DNA of 8,494 bases from Opitutia bacterium UBA5964. GTDB lineage: Bacteria; Verrucomicrobiota; Verrucomicrobiia; Opitutales; Coraliomargaritaceae. The stretch is taken from positions 24,953 to 33,446 of the forward strand of contig DJBY01000111.1 in NCBI GenBank assembly GCA_002430605.1, read 5' to 3'. The notes beneath the pieces are model-generated. The model did no database searches, was not told the origin of the DNA, and was given only the letters and a program-made list of their open reading frames with translations. Shown here in pieces: positions 1 through 6,636 of this stretch; the first letter of the stretch is position 1, and each line of letters starts with the position of its first letter. Position numbers and translations under genes: made by a program.

Positions 1-23
1 GAGGGCTGAGACTTGAGGGCTGA
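1..23. repeat. Short direct repeat at window edge
   Basis: The nonamer GAGGGCTGA occurs at 1-9 and again at 15-23, separated by GACTT, and each copy is followed by an (GA)CTT-like tail. It lies just past the stop codon of the leftward peptide-binding protein gene. It may be the edge of a longer tandem repeat cut off by the window, or chance; two copies are too few to classify it. Confidence 0.35.
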
Positions 24-24
24 C

Positions 25-1650
25 TTAATCTTCTAGTGAAATTGCTTGGTAAGGGTGGTTATCTAGAATGCTCGGATACCAGCCTTGAACAGCGGGGTCA
101 ATCAATCGGCTAGTGACATAAAAGTAAATCGGGATGAAGGGCATTTCATCCAAGAGAATAGCCTCCGCTTGCTGGAAGAGCGCCATGCGTGCTGCGGGGT
201 TTTGCTCAATGGCGGCATCTAGGATGAGTTGATCGTATTCGGCGTTGCTCCATTGCGAGTGGTTGTTGCCGTTGTCCGTCTGGCCGAGGCTGAGGAAAGT
301 GTTGGGGTCATCATAGTCGCCAAACCATGCTGCGCGGAGAATGTCGAACTCGCCGCTTTCGCGGGTGGAGAGGTAGGCTTTCCACTCTTGATTGTGGAGC
401 TCGATGTCGATGCCGAGTTCGGTTTTCCACATTTGTTGAATTGCGACGGCAATTGTGCGATGTGATTCGCTGGTGTTGTAGAGTAGCTCAAAGGTGGGGA
501 AGTCTTTACCTTCAGGGAAACCAGCTTCAGCTAGAAGTTGGCGCGCGAGTTTAGGATCGTGCGGGAGGCGAGCTTCGGCATTATAGCCGCCGGCGTTGGG
601 CGGTGTGAAATGATAGGCCGGTTGCTGGCCAGCTTTGAGTACGTGCTTGGTGATCTCTTCACGGTTGATTGAGTACGCCAGTGCTTTGCGTACGCGCGGA
701 TCTTTGAACACCCCGTGCGAGGTGTTGAGCATGTAATAGTAGACTCCGAGCGAAGTATCGAAGCGCATGCGCTCAGGTTGGTTGGCACGATACCAGTCGA
801 TGCGGTGAATCGGCACGGTGCTAGTCACGTGTAGATGGCCTGCGCGAAAGGAACGCTCTTCTGTCTGCGGCTCGATTGGTAAAAAGTGCAGTCCGCTGAG
901 ATGCACATTCTCAATGTCTCGATAGTAGGGGTTTTTAACTGCGTGGATTTCGCTGTTGAGGCGCCAGTGCTTTAAACTAAAAGGGCCGTTACCCACGTAG
1001 TTCCCCGCCTTGGTCCATTTTGAAATGCGGTCGGTCATTGCGCCGTGCTTAAGAATGCTTGGAGGGTGGACTGGCCACCAGGTGTTGTGCGCGAGTAAGC
1101 TAAGGAAGTAGGGCGTCGCTGATTCGAGCTCAATGATGAGTGTGGCGGCATCGACTGCTCGTGCGCCGACTGTACTGAAGTCTGTCAGCTCGCCGCGATT
1201 AAACGCTTCGGCGCCACGCATGGGGTACAGCATGTAGGCATAGGGTGCACCGAGTAGAGGTGATAAGATGCGCTCAAAGGAAAAGAGGAAATCTGCTGCG
1301 GTGACCGGATCGCCATTCGACCAACGTGCGTTGGGGGCGAAGTGAAAGGTGTAGGTCAGACCGTCCTCCGAAATGTCCCAGCACTGAGCGACGCCCGGTC
1401 GCACTTGCATCGTCTCTGGGTCCAGTGTGGTGAGCCCCTCAAGTAAGGCGGTCATGACGGAGTATTCGGTGAGGCCGGTGGTGAGTTGCGGGTCGAGCCC
1501 GGATGGTTCTGTGCCAATGCCAATGTAGAGCTCTTGATTCGCGTTGCCTCGTTCGACATTACTCTGCTGCTTCGCGCAGCCAACCAAAAGGCCGAGCGCT
1601 AGTAAAATAAGACATCCAGTTTGTAGTCGCTGAGTGAGTAAGGAAAGCAT
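25..1650 (-). CDS. Peptide ABC transporter substrate-binding lipoprotein (SBP family 5, OppA-like)
   Basis: This is probably the extracytoplasmic oligopeptide-binding component of an ABC importer, capturing peptides and delivering them to an inner-membrane permease. The protein has 541 residues, normal for OppA/DppA-type proteins. Residues 1-24 form a lipoprotein signal peptide with lipobox LVGC, which predicts lipidation of Cys25. The family 5 signature lies near residues 91-126 (a WDISEDGLTYTF stretch, then WSNGDPVTAADFLFSFER). Further typical elements are GNGPFSLKHW, a YYYMLNTS segment, DPRVRKALAYSINR and a C-terminal MPFIPIYFY. The overall pattern resembles OppA/MppA more than nickel- or dipeptide-specific members. 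The start is fixed by an in-frame TAG four codons upstream, and no Shine-Dalgarno sequence is visible. No permease or ATPase genes are in the window; they could lie to the left or elsewhere. Ligand specificity is inferred only at family level. Confidence 0.92.
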   Translation of the reverse strand: MLSLLTQRLQTGCLILLALGLLVGCAKQQSNVERGNANQELYIGIGTEPSGLDPQLTTGLTEYSVMTALLEGLTTLDPETMQVRPGVAQCWDISEDGLTYTFHFAPNARWSNGDPVTAADFLFSFERILSPLLGAPYAYMLYPMRGAEAFNRGELTDFSTVGARAVDAATLIIELESATPYFLSLLAHNTWWPVHPPSILKHGAMTDRISKWTKAGNYVGNGPFSLKHWRLNSEIHAVKNPYYRDIENVHLSGLHFLPIEPQTEERSFRAGHLHVTSTVPIHRIDWYRANQPERMRFDTSLGVYYYMLNTSHGVFKDPRVRKALAYSINREEITKHVLKAGQQPAYHFTPPNAGGYNAEARLPHDPKLARQLLAEAGFPEGKDFPTFELLYNTSESHRTIAVAIQQMWKTELGIDIELHNQEWKAYLSTRESGEFDILRAAWFGDYDDPNTFLSLGQTDNGNNHSQWSNAEYDQLILDAAIEQNPAARMALFQQAEAILLDEMPFIPIYFYVTSRLIDPAVQGWYPSILDNHPYQAISLED

Positions 1651-1741
1651 CGCAGGCTATTTCGATAAGTGGCCTGCTGCTTTCGAGCAAGGCGAAACAG
1701 CTGGCTGGTCTTTTTAAGCGCACGAATTTTCTGTCGTTCCG

Positions 1742-2731
1742 TTACCTGTGTTTTTTCAGTTTGTCTTCGAGGGCTTTGAGATCGAGCTCATCTGCTTGAT
1801 CGGCTTCAAGTGCTTCCTGTTGTTTACGGCGTTGATTGTATTCGAGATACAATTCACTGGCTTGTTGCTCCATCTTTTGGTGACTGATGGAACCAGTGTG
1901 GGTGAGCAGGGGGAAGTCGCTGGAGAGTATGATTTGATCGACGTTTTCTTTCCAGAATCGCATCTGAGTCTCCTTGCGCATTTTCGCGCGGAGTTCAGCG
2001 GTTTCGAGAAAGATCACGACTAGACGATTGAGCGTATCGATCTCGTCTTCGGATAGGTAATTCTTCGCGACAAGAATGTCATGCTTGTGGACTTGATTGC
2101 TCTCCCATGTGAGTAAACCGAAGTGTGGGTCTGTCGGCTTGGCTCGATCTGTGATCAGTTAGGCTGCTGTTTTCTGCGTAACGGCAAATAGTAGAATATT
2201 CTGAACTGTAGCGAAAAATTGACGCGTGCTACTATCTGTTTTGTCGTAATCGCTGCTCAGGGAAAAGAGGTCGCGCACTTTTTGGTAGAATCGCTTTTCC
2301 GAGGCGCGGATGTCGCGGATGCGCTCCAGCATCTCATCGAAGTGATCGGGGCGGCCATCGGGATTCTTTAGGCGTTCATCGTCCATCGCGAAGCCCTTTT
2401 GCAGGTATTCCTTCAGGATGGTGATCGCCCAGCGGCGAAACTGCACTCCTCGTGCTGAACGCACGCGGTAGCCCACGGCGAGGATCGCGTCGAGATTGTA
2501 GAGTTTGGTTTTGTAATCCTTGCCGTCGCTGGCAGTTGTCAAGGATTCCTTGACAACTGAAATTACATTTAGCTCGTCCTCGTCAAAGATGTTTTTGAGA
2601 TGAAGCGAAATGTTCTGTTTAGTCGCGTTGAACAGTTTCGCGATCTCAAGCTGAGAAAGCCAGACGCTGTCATCTTGGGCGCGGAGCTGAATCTGGCTTT
2701 TGCCGTCTTCGGTCGTGTAGAGGATGAGCAT
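1742..2731 (-). pseudogene. rhuM: RhuM-family protein gene interrupted by an in-frame stop codon
   Basis: RhuM-like proteins are found in pathogenicity islands, prophages and restriction or defence loci; their biochemical role is not established. The reading frame opens at ATG 2731 and runs 190 codons to a TAA at 2161-2159. It then continues in the same frame for 138 more codons to the terminal TAA at 1744-1742, so the full product would be about 329 residues. The first part holds a putative helix-turn-helix (residues about 22-48, WLSQLEIAKLFNATKQNISLHL), then the family blocks YNLDAILAVGYRVRS, GVQFRRWA, NPDGRPDHFDE, RASEKRFYQKVRDLF and LLFAVTQKTAA. The part after the stop continues with LITDRAKP, VAKNYLSEDEIDTLNRLVVIFLETAELR, a WKENVD block, GSISH and a lysine/glutamate-rich tail. 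From memory the family usually has Glu right after TAA, so a GAG/GAA to TAA change is the simplest explanation. There is no frameshift and no other lesion. A shorter product from an internal GTG at 2017, or readthrough, cannot be excluded. Confidence 0.85.
2533..2559. repeat. Perfect 27-nt palindrome inside the rhuM reading frame
   Basis: The arm CAGTTGTCAAGGA (2533-2545) is followed by a single T (2546) and then the exact reverse complement TCCTTGACAACTG (2547-2559). It lies in codons for the VVKESLTT stretch after the helix-turn-helix of the rhuM product, a segment that is also typical of the protein family, so it is at least partly shaped by coding. It could be a binding site for a dimeric protein, an RNA hairpin, or coincidence. 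The pairing is certain; any function is speculation. Confidence 0.6.
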
Positions 2732-2834
2732 CTTTGACGGGGGAATGTGTGTCGTGGCTTTACTGAAGCATAAAACCTAAAGCTGCGCTATTTCACCAGG
2801 TATTCAAGGGCAAAGCAGGGCTGTGGGATGTGCT

Positions 2835-4298
2835 TCAAAGTAAGGGCACGAGTAAGTGCACTAGATTTTCGGTGAACTTGGCGGGCATCAGTTGTTTATT
2901 CGCTGTGGCTTGTTGGTAGGAAATACTATCGGCGATGATGTTTTGTGCCCATTGGTCGAGTTGAGCGATGTCTGAGGCGCTGTAGTGCAGCAGCGCGATC
3001 TCGAAATTTACAAATAGTGAGCGCATATCGATATTGGCGGAGCCGACCAACGCGACTTTGCCATCGGCGAGGATGACTTTGCCATGGAGCATACGCGGTG
3101 TGTAGAAGCGGATGTCCACGCCCGCCTCGTGCAGCTGGCGTAGGTAGTGGTAGCGGGCGATATCGGCGATCGAGTGATTCGAGCGCAGGGGCAGCACGAG
3201 GCGTATCGTGCGCCCCGTATGTGCTTTGACGATGAGGGATTGGAACAGCACTTCGTCGGGGATGAAGTAAGGCGTGATGATCGTCAGGCTTTGTTTGAAC
3301 TCTTGGATGATCCGAATGATCTGCTCCCACAGTGGATCGCTGGCGACGTCGGGGCCGCTGGCGATGACTTCGATCGTGCTATCACCAGCTTCTTCGGGAA
3401 TATGGCGCAGTAGATCGCCATATTTCGCGGGCGACTCTTTGGCGGCAAAAGCCCAGTCCGCCAGGAAAGTTCGGGTTAAGTGCGCGACTGCCGGGCCTTG
3501 GGTAATGACGCTGAAATCGGTAAATCGCTCGGCAATGGGCGTGCTGCCGAGGAAGCGTATGTCGAGGTTTTGCCCGCCTGTAATGGCGCGGTAGTTGTCG
3601 AAGATGGCGATCTTTCGGTGGTTGCGTAAATTAGAGGAGATATGCGTTTGAATTGGTAGCACGGGCATAAACATTGCAACGTGTGCGCCGGCTTTGCGTA
3701 GCTTGTGGCGTGCGGCGCGAGTCTGATTCCAGCTGCCGAGCGAGTCGAGCAGGAGGCGCACCGTCACACCTTCGGCGGCGCGCTTGGCGAGGAGTGCGAC
3801 AATTTTTTTACCAGTGGCATCGCGACTCAGGATGTAGGTGGCAATGTGGATGGTGTGCTCTGCGCTCTCGATTTCTTGGCAGATTCGGTGAAAGGCACTT
3901 TCACCGTCGGGCAGTAGTTCGAAGTGATTACCTGTGGTTGTGGTGTTGCTGCCTTGGTAAGCGAGCATGTCGTGGCTGCATGGCTGGTTGCTGTCGAATC
4001 CTACGCTGAGTGAGCGAGCGGCGTCGGCTATTTTACGTTTGATGCGCGATTTTTTCCGGCTCTTACGGCCACCAAACATAAAATACAGAGGCACGCCGAC
4101 TAGAGGGAAAAAGACGACGATGAAGAACCACGCGAAAAAGTTGCTAGGGCTTCGCTTCTCGATCAAGACGCGGCGGATAATGAGTAGCGCGAGGATGAAA
4201 CCAAGCACGGCCGTAGCGTTGGTGACGAAGAATACGAAAGCGCCCCCCAACCAAGAGGTTAGGGGCTCAAGTAGCTGATCATTGAGCCATTCCCACAT
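2835..4298 (-). CDS. cls: Cardiolipin synthase (phospholipase D superfamily)
   Basis: The product probably joins phosphatidylglycerol units (or PG with another phospholipid) into cardiolipin at the inner membrane. It has 487 residues, standard for ClsA-type enzymes. Two N-terminal membrane helices (about residues 20-41 and 53-75, ending FFPLVGVPLYFMFGGRK) match the PLD-nuclease N-terminal domain and are followed by a basic stretch. Both catalytic HxKx4D motifs are intact: H227/K229/D234 in NHRKIAIFD followed by GGQN, and H405/K407/D412 in LHGKVILAD followed by GSANIDMRS. The C-terminus ends LLVPLL, as usual for the family. The gene starts a leftward run of three genes and is divergent from the gene at 4454. 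No Shine-Dalgarno sequence precedes the ATG. An extended -10 element ends only 7 nt upstream, suggesting a leaderless mRNA. ClsA versus ClsB/C subtype is assigned from the membrane helices and length. Confidence 0.94.
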   Translation of the reverse strand: MWEWLNDQLLEPLTSWLGGAFVFFVTNATAVLGFILALLIIRRVLIEKRSPSNFFAWFFIVVFFPLVGVPLYFMFGGRKSRKKSRIKRKIADAARSLSVGFDSNQPCSHDMLAYQGSNTTTTGNHFELLPDGESAFHRICQEIESAEHTIHIATYILSRDATGKKIVALLAKRAAEGVTVRLLLDSLGSWNQTRAARHKLRKAGAHVAMFMPVLPIQTHISSNLRNHRKIAIFDNYRAITGGQNLDIRFLGSTPIAERFTDFSVITQGPAVAHLTRTFLADWAFAAKESPAKYGDLLRHIPEEAGDSTIEVIASGPDVASDPLWEQIIRIIQEFKQSLTIITPYFIPDEVLFQSLIVKAHTGRTIRLVLPLRSNHSIADIARYHYLRQLHEAGVDIRFYTPRMLHGKVILADGKVALVGSANIDMRSLFVNFEIALLHYSASDIAQLDQWAQNIIADSISYQQATANKQLMPAKFTENLVHLLVPLL

Positions 4299-4305
4299 GA
4301 ACGTT

Positions 4306-4314
4306 ACTATAACA
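4306..4314 (-). promoter_or_regulatory. Candidate extended -10 promoter for cls
   Basis: Read on the minus strand this is TGTTATAGT, that is TG-n-TATAGT, a five-of-six match to the -10 hexamer with the extended TG. Seven bases separate it from the cls ATG, so transcription would start at or next to the A of the start codon. No acceptable -35 is visible at 16-18 bp spacing, which extended -10 promoters tolerate. Confidence 0.4.
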
Positions 4315-4342
4315 AATATATGCCCTCAGACGAGCCTTTAGG

Positions 4343-4359
4343 TGATTTGCTTCAAATCA
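4343..4359. promoter_or_regulatory. Operator-like inverted repeat in the divergent intergenic region
   Basis: TGATTTG (4343-4349), spacer CTT, then the exact complement CAAATCA (4353-4359). It sits roughly midway between the candidate promoters of the leftward cls gene and the rightward gene at 4454. A small dimeric regulator could bind here, but a 7-bp-arm repeat can arise by chance in a region this size and no regulator gene is adjacent. Confidence 0.3.
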
Positions 4360-4394
4360 TTTTGTGGATAAAATGAATACGATGTTGTCCCGAG

Positions 4395-4403
4395 TGCTAG
4401 AAT
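4395..4403 (+). promoter_or_regulatory. Candidate extended -10 promoter for the 4454-6528 cluster
   Basis: TGCTAGAAT matches TG-n-TAnAAT with one change from the -10 consensus. Transcription would begin near 4410 and leave a leader of about 43 nt before the ATG at 4454. No good -35 box is seen. Confidence 0.3.
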
Positions 4404-4453
4404 TTGTTGAGTAGAGTGCGTCCCTCCCAGATTACATTATAAAGAGAATTTTT

Positions 4454-5224
4454 ATGACAGCTGAATCCAATTCCAATGGCGGGCAGCCGCAGCAAGTTAA
4501 CTTACAGCAAATCGCGCAACAGTTCATGTCTGGGTTACAACGCCATTTCGATATGCTGGCTTTCAATCTTGCGTCACGTGAGGCGGTGCAGGAAGACCGT
4601 TATAATCAGCGTGTGAATGCGCCCCGCATCATGCCGGCCGCTCAGCGCCATCAGAATTTCGAGCAAATGCAGGCCTACGCGCGCGACCTGCTGGTGCGCC
4701 AAGTGATTGGCGATTCCTTGAATCTGATTATGACGGCGATGAACAACGCCCACTTCTTCCTAGCGCTGGTCAAGGCCACCAGTGCTAATAAAGATGTGAC
4801 ACCTGAGGCGCAGAAAGATGCCCAAGCAGCGCAGCAAGCTTTCATCCCCGCCCAAATCGACGAGAAGTTTAATCGCCTCGAAAAGGACTACGGCATCATG
4901 TGCGAACTTGAGGATAGCATCATCTCGATCGGTTTGATGATGCAAATTTTGATGCAGCAGGGCGGTATCGTCAAAGCAGCGCAGATTGACGGACAGGGTG
5001 AACTCGCCATCGAGCTGAAGTCCGTTGAGAGTCAGAATGCGGGAGTCGTGGATGGGCAGGCGCAGGGAAAACTAGTGGATCTGCGTAAAGTCTTCCGCGA
5101 GGGCGAAGCGGTGGTCTTCAGCGATGTCGAGTTACAACTCGTGTTGGTTTCCGTCGCATCGTTTGCAGATTCATTATTCAAATCCGTCGCCAAATACGCA
5201 CGTTCTATCCAGGACGGCGCCTAG
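4454..5224 (+). CDS. Conserved-looking protein of unknown function, 256 residues
   Basis: I do not recognise this family. The protein has no signal peptide and no clear membrane segment, so it is probably cytoplasmic. The first 25 residues are polar and rich in Gln and Asn. Residues about 26-110 look mainly helical (LQRHFDMLAFNL, then a long QMQAYARDLLVRQVIGDSLN stretch and a hydrophobic AHFFLALVKA). After an Ala/Gln-rich linker at 118-134 there is a second helical block (about 135-178), containing the only cysteine (Cys150) and a methionine-rich GLMMQILMQQG. A shorter predicted strand/helix region follows to the end. The start has the only purine-rich upstream patch in the window, AAAGAGAA at 4441-4448, five bases before the ATG. 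The gene leads a co-directional cluster, 17 bp ahead of the nuclease-fold gene, which suggests cotranscription. Coding bias and clean boundaries support a real gene; function is unknown. Confidence 0.85.
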   Translation: MTAESNSNGGQPQQVNLQQIAQQFMSGLQRHFDMLAFNLASREAVQEDRYNQRVNAPRIMPAAQRHQNFEQMQAYARDLLVRQVIGDSLNLIMTAMNNAHFFLALVKATSANKDVTPEAQKDAQAAQQAFIPAQIDEKFNRLEKDYGIMCELEDSIISIGLMMQILMQQGGIVKAAQIDGQGELAIELKSVESQNAGVVDGQAQGKLVDLRKVFREGEAVVFSDVELQLVLVSVASFADSLFKSVAKYARSIQDGA

Positions 5225-5241
5225 GCATTACCTTATAGCTC

Positions 5242-6027
5242 ATGTCCGCTCGTCAGCTTCGTATCCTTACCCTCAACATCGCACATGGGCGCGGGCTTTC
5301 GACCTATCAGGGATTTCATGGTGCACGGGGAATTGAGCGAAATCTCTTGCGGGTCGCTCGATTACTTAACCGTGAAGCGGCCGATGTCGTGGCGCTGCAG
5401 GAAGTTGATGAGGACTCGCATTGGAATAAGCGGATTCATTTGCTCGATTTTTTAAAAGCTGAGGCCAGTTATTCGCATAGCCACCTCGGTGTGCATAACC
5501 GGCGCGGTGGGCGGCTGCCGCTCGCGTATGGGAATGGCCTCCTGTCGCGTTTTCCGATCGAGCATGCCGATCATCAAGCGTTCGGCACCGCAGAGATTGG
5601 TGAGAAAGGCTTTCTCTATACCGAGCTAACTTTGCCGGATGGGCACCTGCCAATCGTCAACCTGCACTTGGACTATAAATCGCGGCTGCGCCGGATTGAG
5701 CAAATCGAGCGACTCATCGTATTTTTAGAAGAACGCCATGCCCAAAAGGGTGGTGAAGGCTATTTGTCGCCAGTCGTGTGTGGTGATTTTAATAGTCGCT
5801 CTGGTAAGCCCAATGACGCTGTTGCGCACCTGTTTAAATACTTAGAGGATCAATGCGCCTACCAGATCTACCCGAAAAACGGTCGCACCTTTCCGTCACT
5901 TCTTCCGATCCACGGGTTGGACTTTATTCTCGTGCCGCCGAGCTATAAAGTAATTCGCTGTGAGATCCTACGTTGCTACGTTAGTGACCATCGCCCCGTC
6001 GTGGTGGATCTAGAGATTCTCAATTAA
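5242..6027 (+). CDS. Endonuclease/exonuclease/phosphatase (EEP) family hydrolase
   Basis: This is a Mg2+-dependent phosphodiesterase-fold enzyme, 261 residues, of the DNase I/exonuclease III/inositol phosphatase superfamily. All expected active-site motifs are present in order: LTLNIAHGRG (Asn12), VALQEVDED (metal ligand Glu54), NLHLDYKS (His142), VCGDFNSR (Asp182, Asn184), GLDFILV (Asp227) and YVSDHRPV (Asp249, His250). There is no signal peptide, so it is probably cytoplasmic. The superfamily includes nucleases, sphingomyelinases and phosphoinositide phosphatases, and sequence alone does not fix the substrate. The HGRG and the R-rich LHLDYKSRLRRIEQIERL are reminiscent of uncharacterised bacterial EEP proteins. 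It follows the unknown gene by 17 bp and precedes rlmH by 57 bp. No Shine-Dalgarno sequence precedes the ATG. The assignment to superfamily is firm; substrate is open. Confidence 0.92.
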   Translation: MSARQLRILTLNIAHGRGLSTYQGFHGARGIERNLLRVARLLNREAADVVALQEVDEDSHWNKRIHLLDFLKAEASYSHSHLGVHNRRGGRLPLAYGNGLLSRFPIEHADHQAFGTAEIGEKGFLYTELTLPDGHLPIVNLHLDYKSRLRRIEQIERLIVFLEERHAQKGGEGYLSPVVCGDFNSRSGKPNDAVAHLFKYLEDQCAYQIYPKNGRTFPSLLPIHGLDFILVPPSYKVIRCEILRCYVSDHRPVVVDLEILN

Positions 6028-6084
6028 CTAAAGTAGAAGCGGCTGAATATCAGTTTTTTCACCCTCATCACCACTCAGACTAAC

Positions 6085-6528
6085 ATGTATCGCTACACCA
6101 CCATTGCTATAGGCCGCATGAAGAATAAGCCGCTGACTGCGCTCTGCGACGATTTCTCCAAGCGCCTTAAGCGTACCGGCAACTTCGACTTGCTCGAACT
6201 CAAGGACGGCGATGTCGATAGCGAGGGCGAGCGCATCCTCGAAGCGTTGGCCAAACGAAAAGACGCCCGCGTCTACGCGATGGCCGAAGAGGGCAAGACA
6301 CGCACTTCCGCAGGCCTCGCCAAAGAGCTGTTCGATCTGCAAGGGCAGCCAGCCATCTTTATCATCGGTGGCGCTTATGGGTTGAGCCCCGCAGTCAAAG
6401 CGCGGGCGGACGTGCTGTTTGCCCTGTCGCCACTCACTTTCACCCACGAGATCGCCCGCATGCTGTTGTGCGAGCAGCTCTACCGCGCCGTCTCGATCAA
6501 CGCCGGTTCCAGCTACCATCACGCCTAG
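6085..6528 (+). CDS. rlmH: 23S rRNA (pseudouridine(1915)-N(3))-methyltransferase RlmH
   Basis: RlmH is a SPOUT-class enzyme that methylates pseudouridine 1915 in helix 69 of 23S rRNA on assembled ribosomes, using S-adenosylmethionine and acting as a homodimer. The product has 147 residues, against about 155 in E. coli. The N-terminus (YTTIAIGRMKNKPLTALCDDFSKRL) aligns with the usual start, so ATG 6085 is preferred to the internal ATG at 6118. The cofactor-binding knot is visible as FIIGGAYGLS (about 92-101), then ALSPLTFTHEIARMLLCEQLYRA (about 113-135). The C-terminus is GSSYHHA. The conserved Tyr-His is kept, but the following Lys/Arg common in the family is His, and the usual Pro in the TLPH motif is Thr (TFTH). 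The leader is pyrimidine- and A-rich with one G in 31 nt, with no Shine-Dalgarno sequence. It is the last gene of the rightward cluster. Confidence 0.95.
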   Translation: MYRYTTIAIGRMKNKPLTALCDDFSKRLKRTGNFDLLELKDGDVDSEGERILEALAKRKDARVYAMAEEGKTRTSAGLAKELFDLQGQPAIFIIGGAYGLSPAVKARADVLFALSPLTFTHEIARMLLCEQLYRAVSINAGSSYHHA

Positions 6529-6558
6529 CCGTGCGGAATTGTTCTAAGCTGTCTTAAT

Positions 6559-6564
6559 TATAAT
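6559..6564 (+). promoter_or_regulatory. Consensus -10 hexamer upstream of the antiporter
   Basis: TATAAT lies 31-36 bp beyond the rlmH stop and 107-112 bp before the antiporter ATG. A -35 at the right spacing is not evident: the nearest candidate, TTGTTC at 6539-6544, is only 14 bp upstream. If used, transcription would start near 6571, just before the terminator-like hairpin at 6581-6636, which would then lie in the antiporter leader. Confidence 0.35.
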
Positions 6565-6580
6565 CGTTTGAATAGGCGCG

Positions 6581-6636
6581 GCGATCAACTGCGGTAGTAG
6601 ATGAGAATTCGCAGAGCTGGTCGCGTTTTTCCTTTT
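6581..6636 (+). terminator. Probable intrinsic terminator (end of rlmH cluster or leader attenuator)
   Basis: The lower stem is GCGATC (6581-6586) with GGTCGC (6619-6624), including one G-T pair. After a small internal loop (AA opposite AGCT) the upper stem is CTGCG (6589-6593) with CGCAG (6610-6614), closing a 16-nt loop. The hairpin is followed by G and then TTTTTCCTTTT (6626-6636). It sits 52 bp after the rlmH stop, a natural place to end the cluster. The interrupted stem and large loop make it a weaker candidate than the one at 8309. Confidence 0.5.

Noticed and set aside
1652..1700. Short inverted repeats GCAGGC/GCCTGC and CTGTTTCG/CGAAAGCAG upstream of the peptide-binding protein gene
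   Set aside because: Short stems with long loops or a bulge, and no T-tract in the direction of the leftward genes, so not supported as a terminator or operator.
1742..2017. Separate small gene starting at GTG 2017
   Set aside because: The reading frame continues upstream through conserved RhuM residues to the TAA at 2161-2159, so it is the tail of a broken gene rather than an independent one, though internal initiation cannot be ruled out.
1748..2023. Rightward 91-codon frame opposite the 3' part of rhuM
   Set aside because: The opposite strand encodes recognisable RhuM C-terminal sequence; the hydrophobic antisense peptide is a mirror of its charged helix.
2757..2783. GCTTTA ... TAAAGC inverted repeat between cls and rhuM
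   Set aside because: Six AT-rich pairs with a 15-nt loop and no T-run; expected by chance.
3674..4009. Rightward open frames within cls (3147-4278 region)
   Set aside because: They overlap the catalytic cardiolipin synthase sequence on the other strand, and the translations are Cys/Arg-rich low-quality sequence.
6043..6059. CTGA-ATA-TCAG hairpin followed by six Ts between the EEP gene and rlmH
   Set aside because: A 4-bp AT-containing stem is too weak for an intrinsic terminator, and the genes look cotranscribed.
6028..6522. Long leftward open frame antisense to rlmH (164 codons)
   Set aside because: It lies wholly opposite rlmH, whose protein is clearly conserved. The antisense product resembles no known family, so it is a shadow of codon bias.
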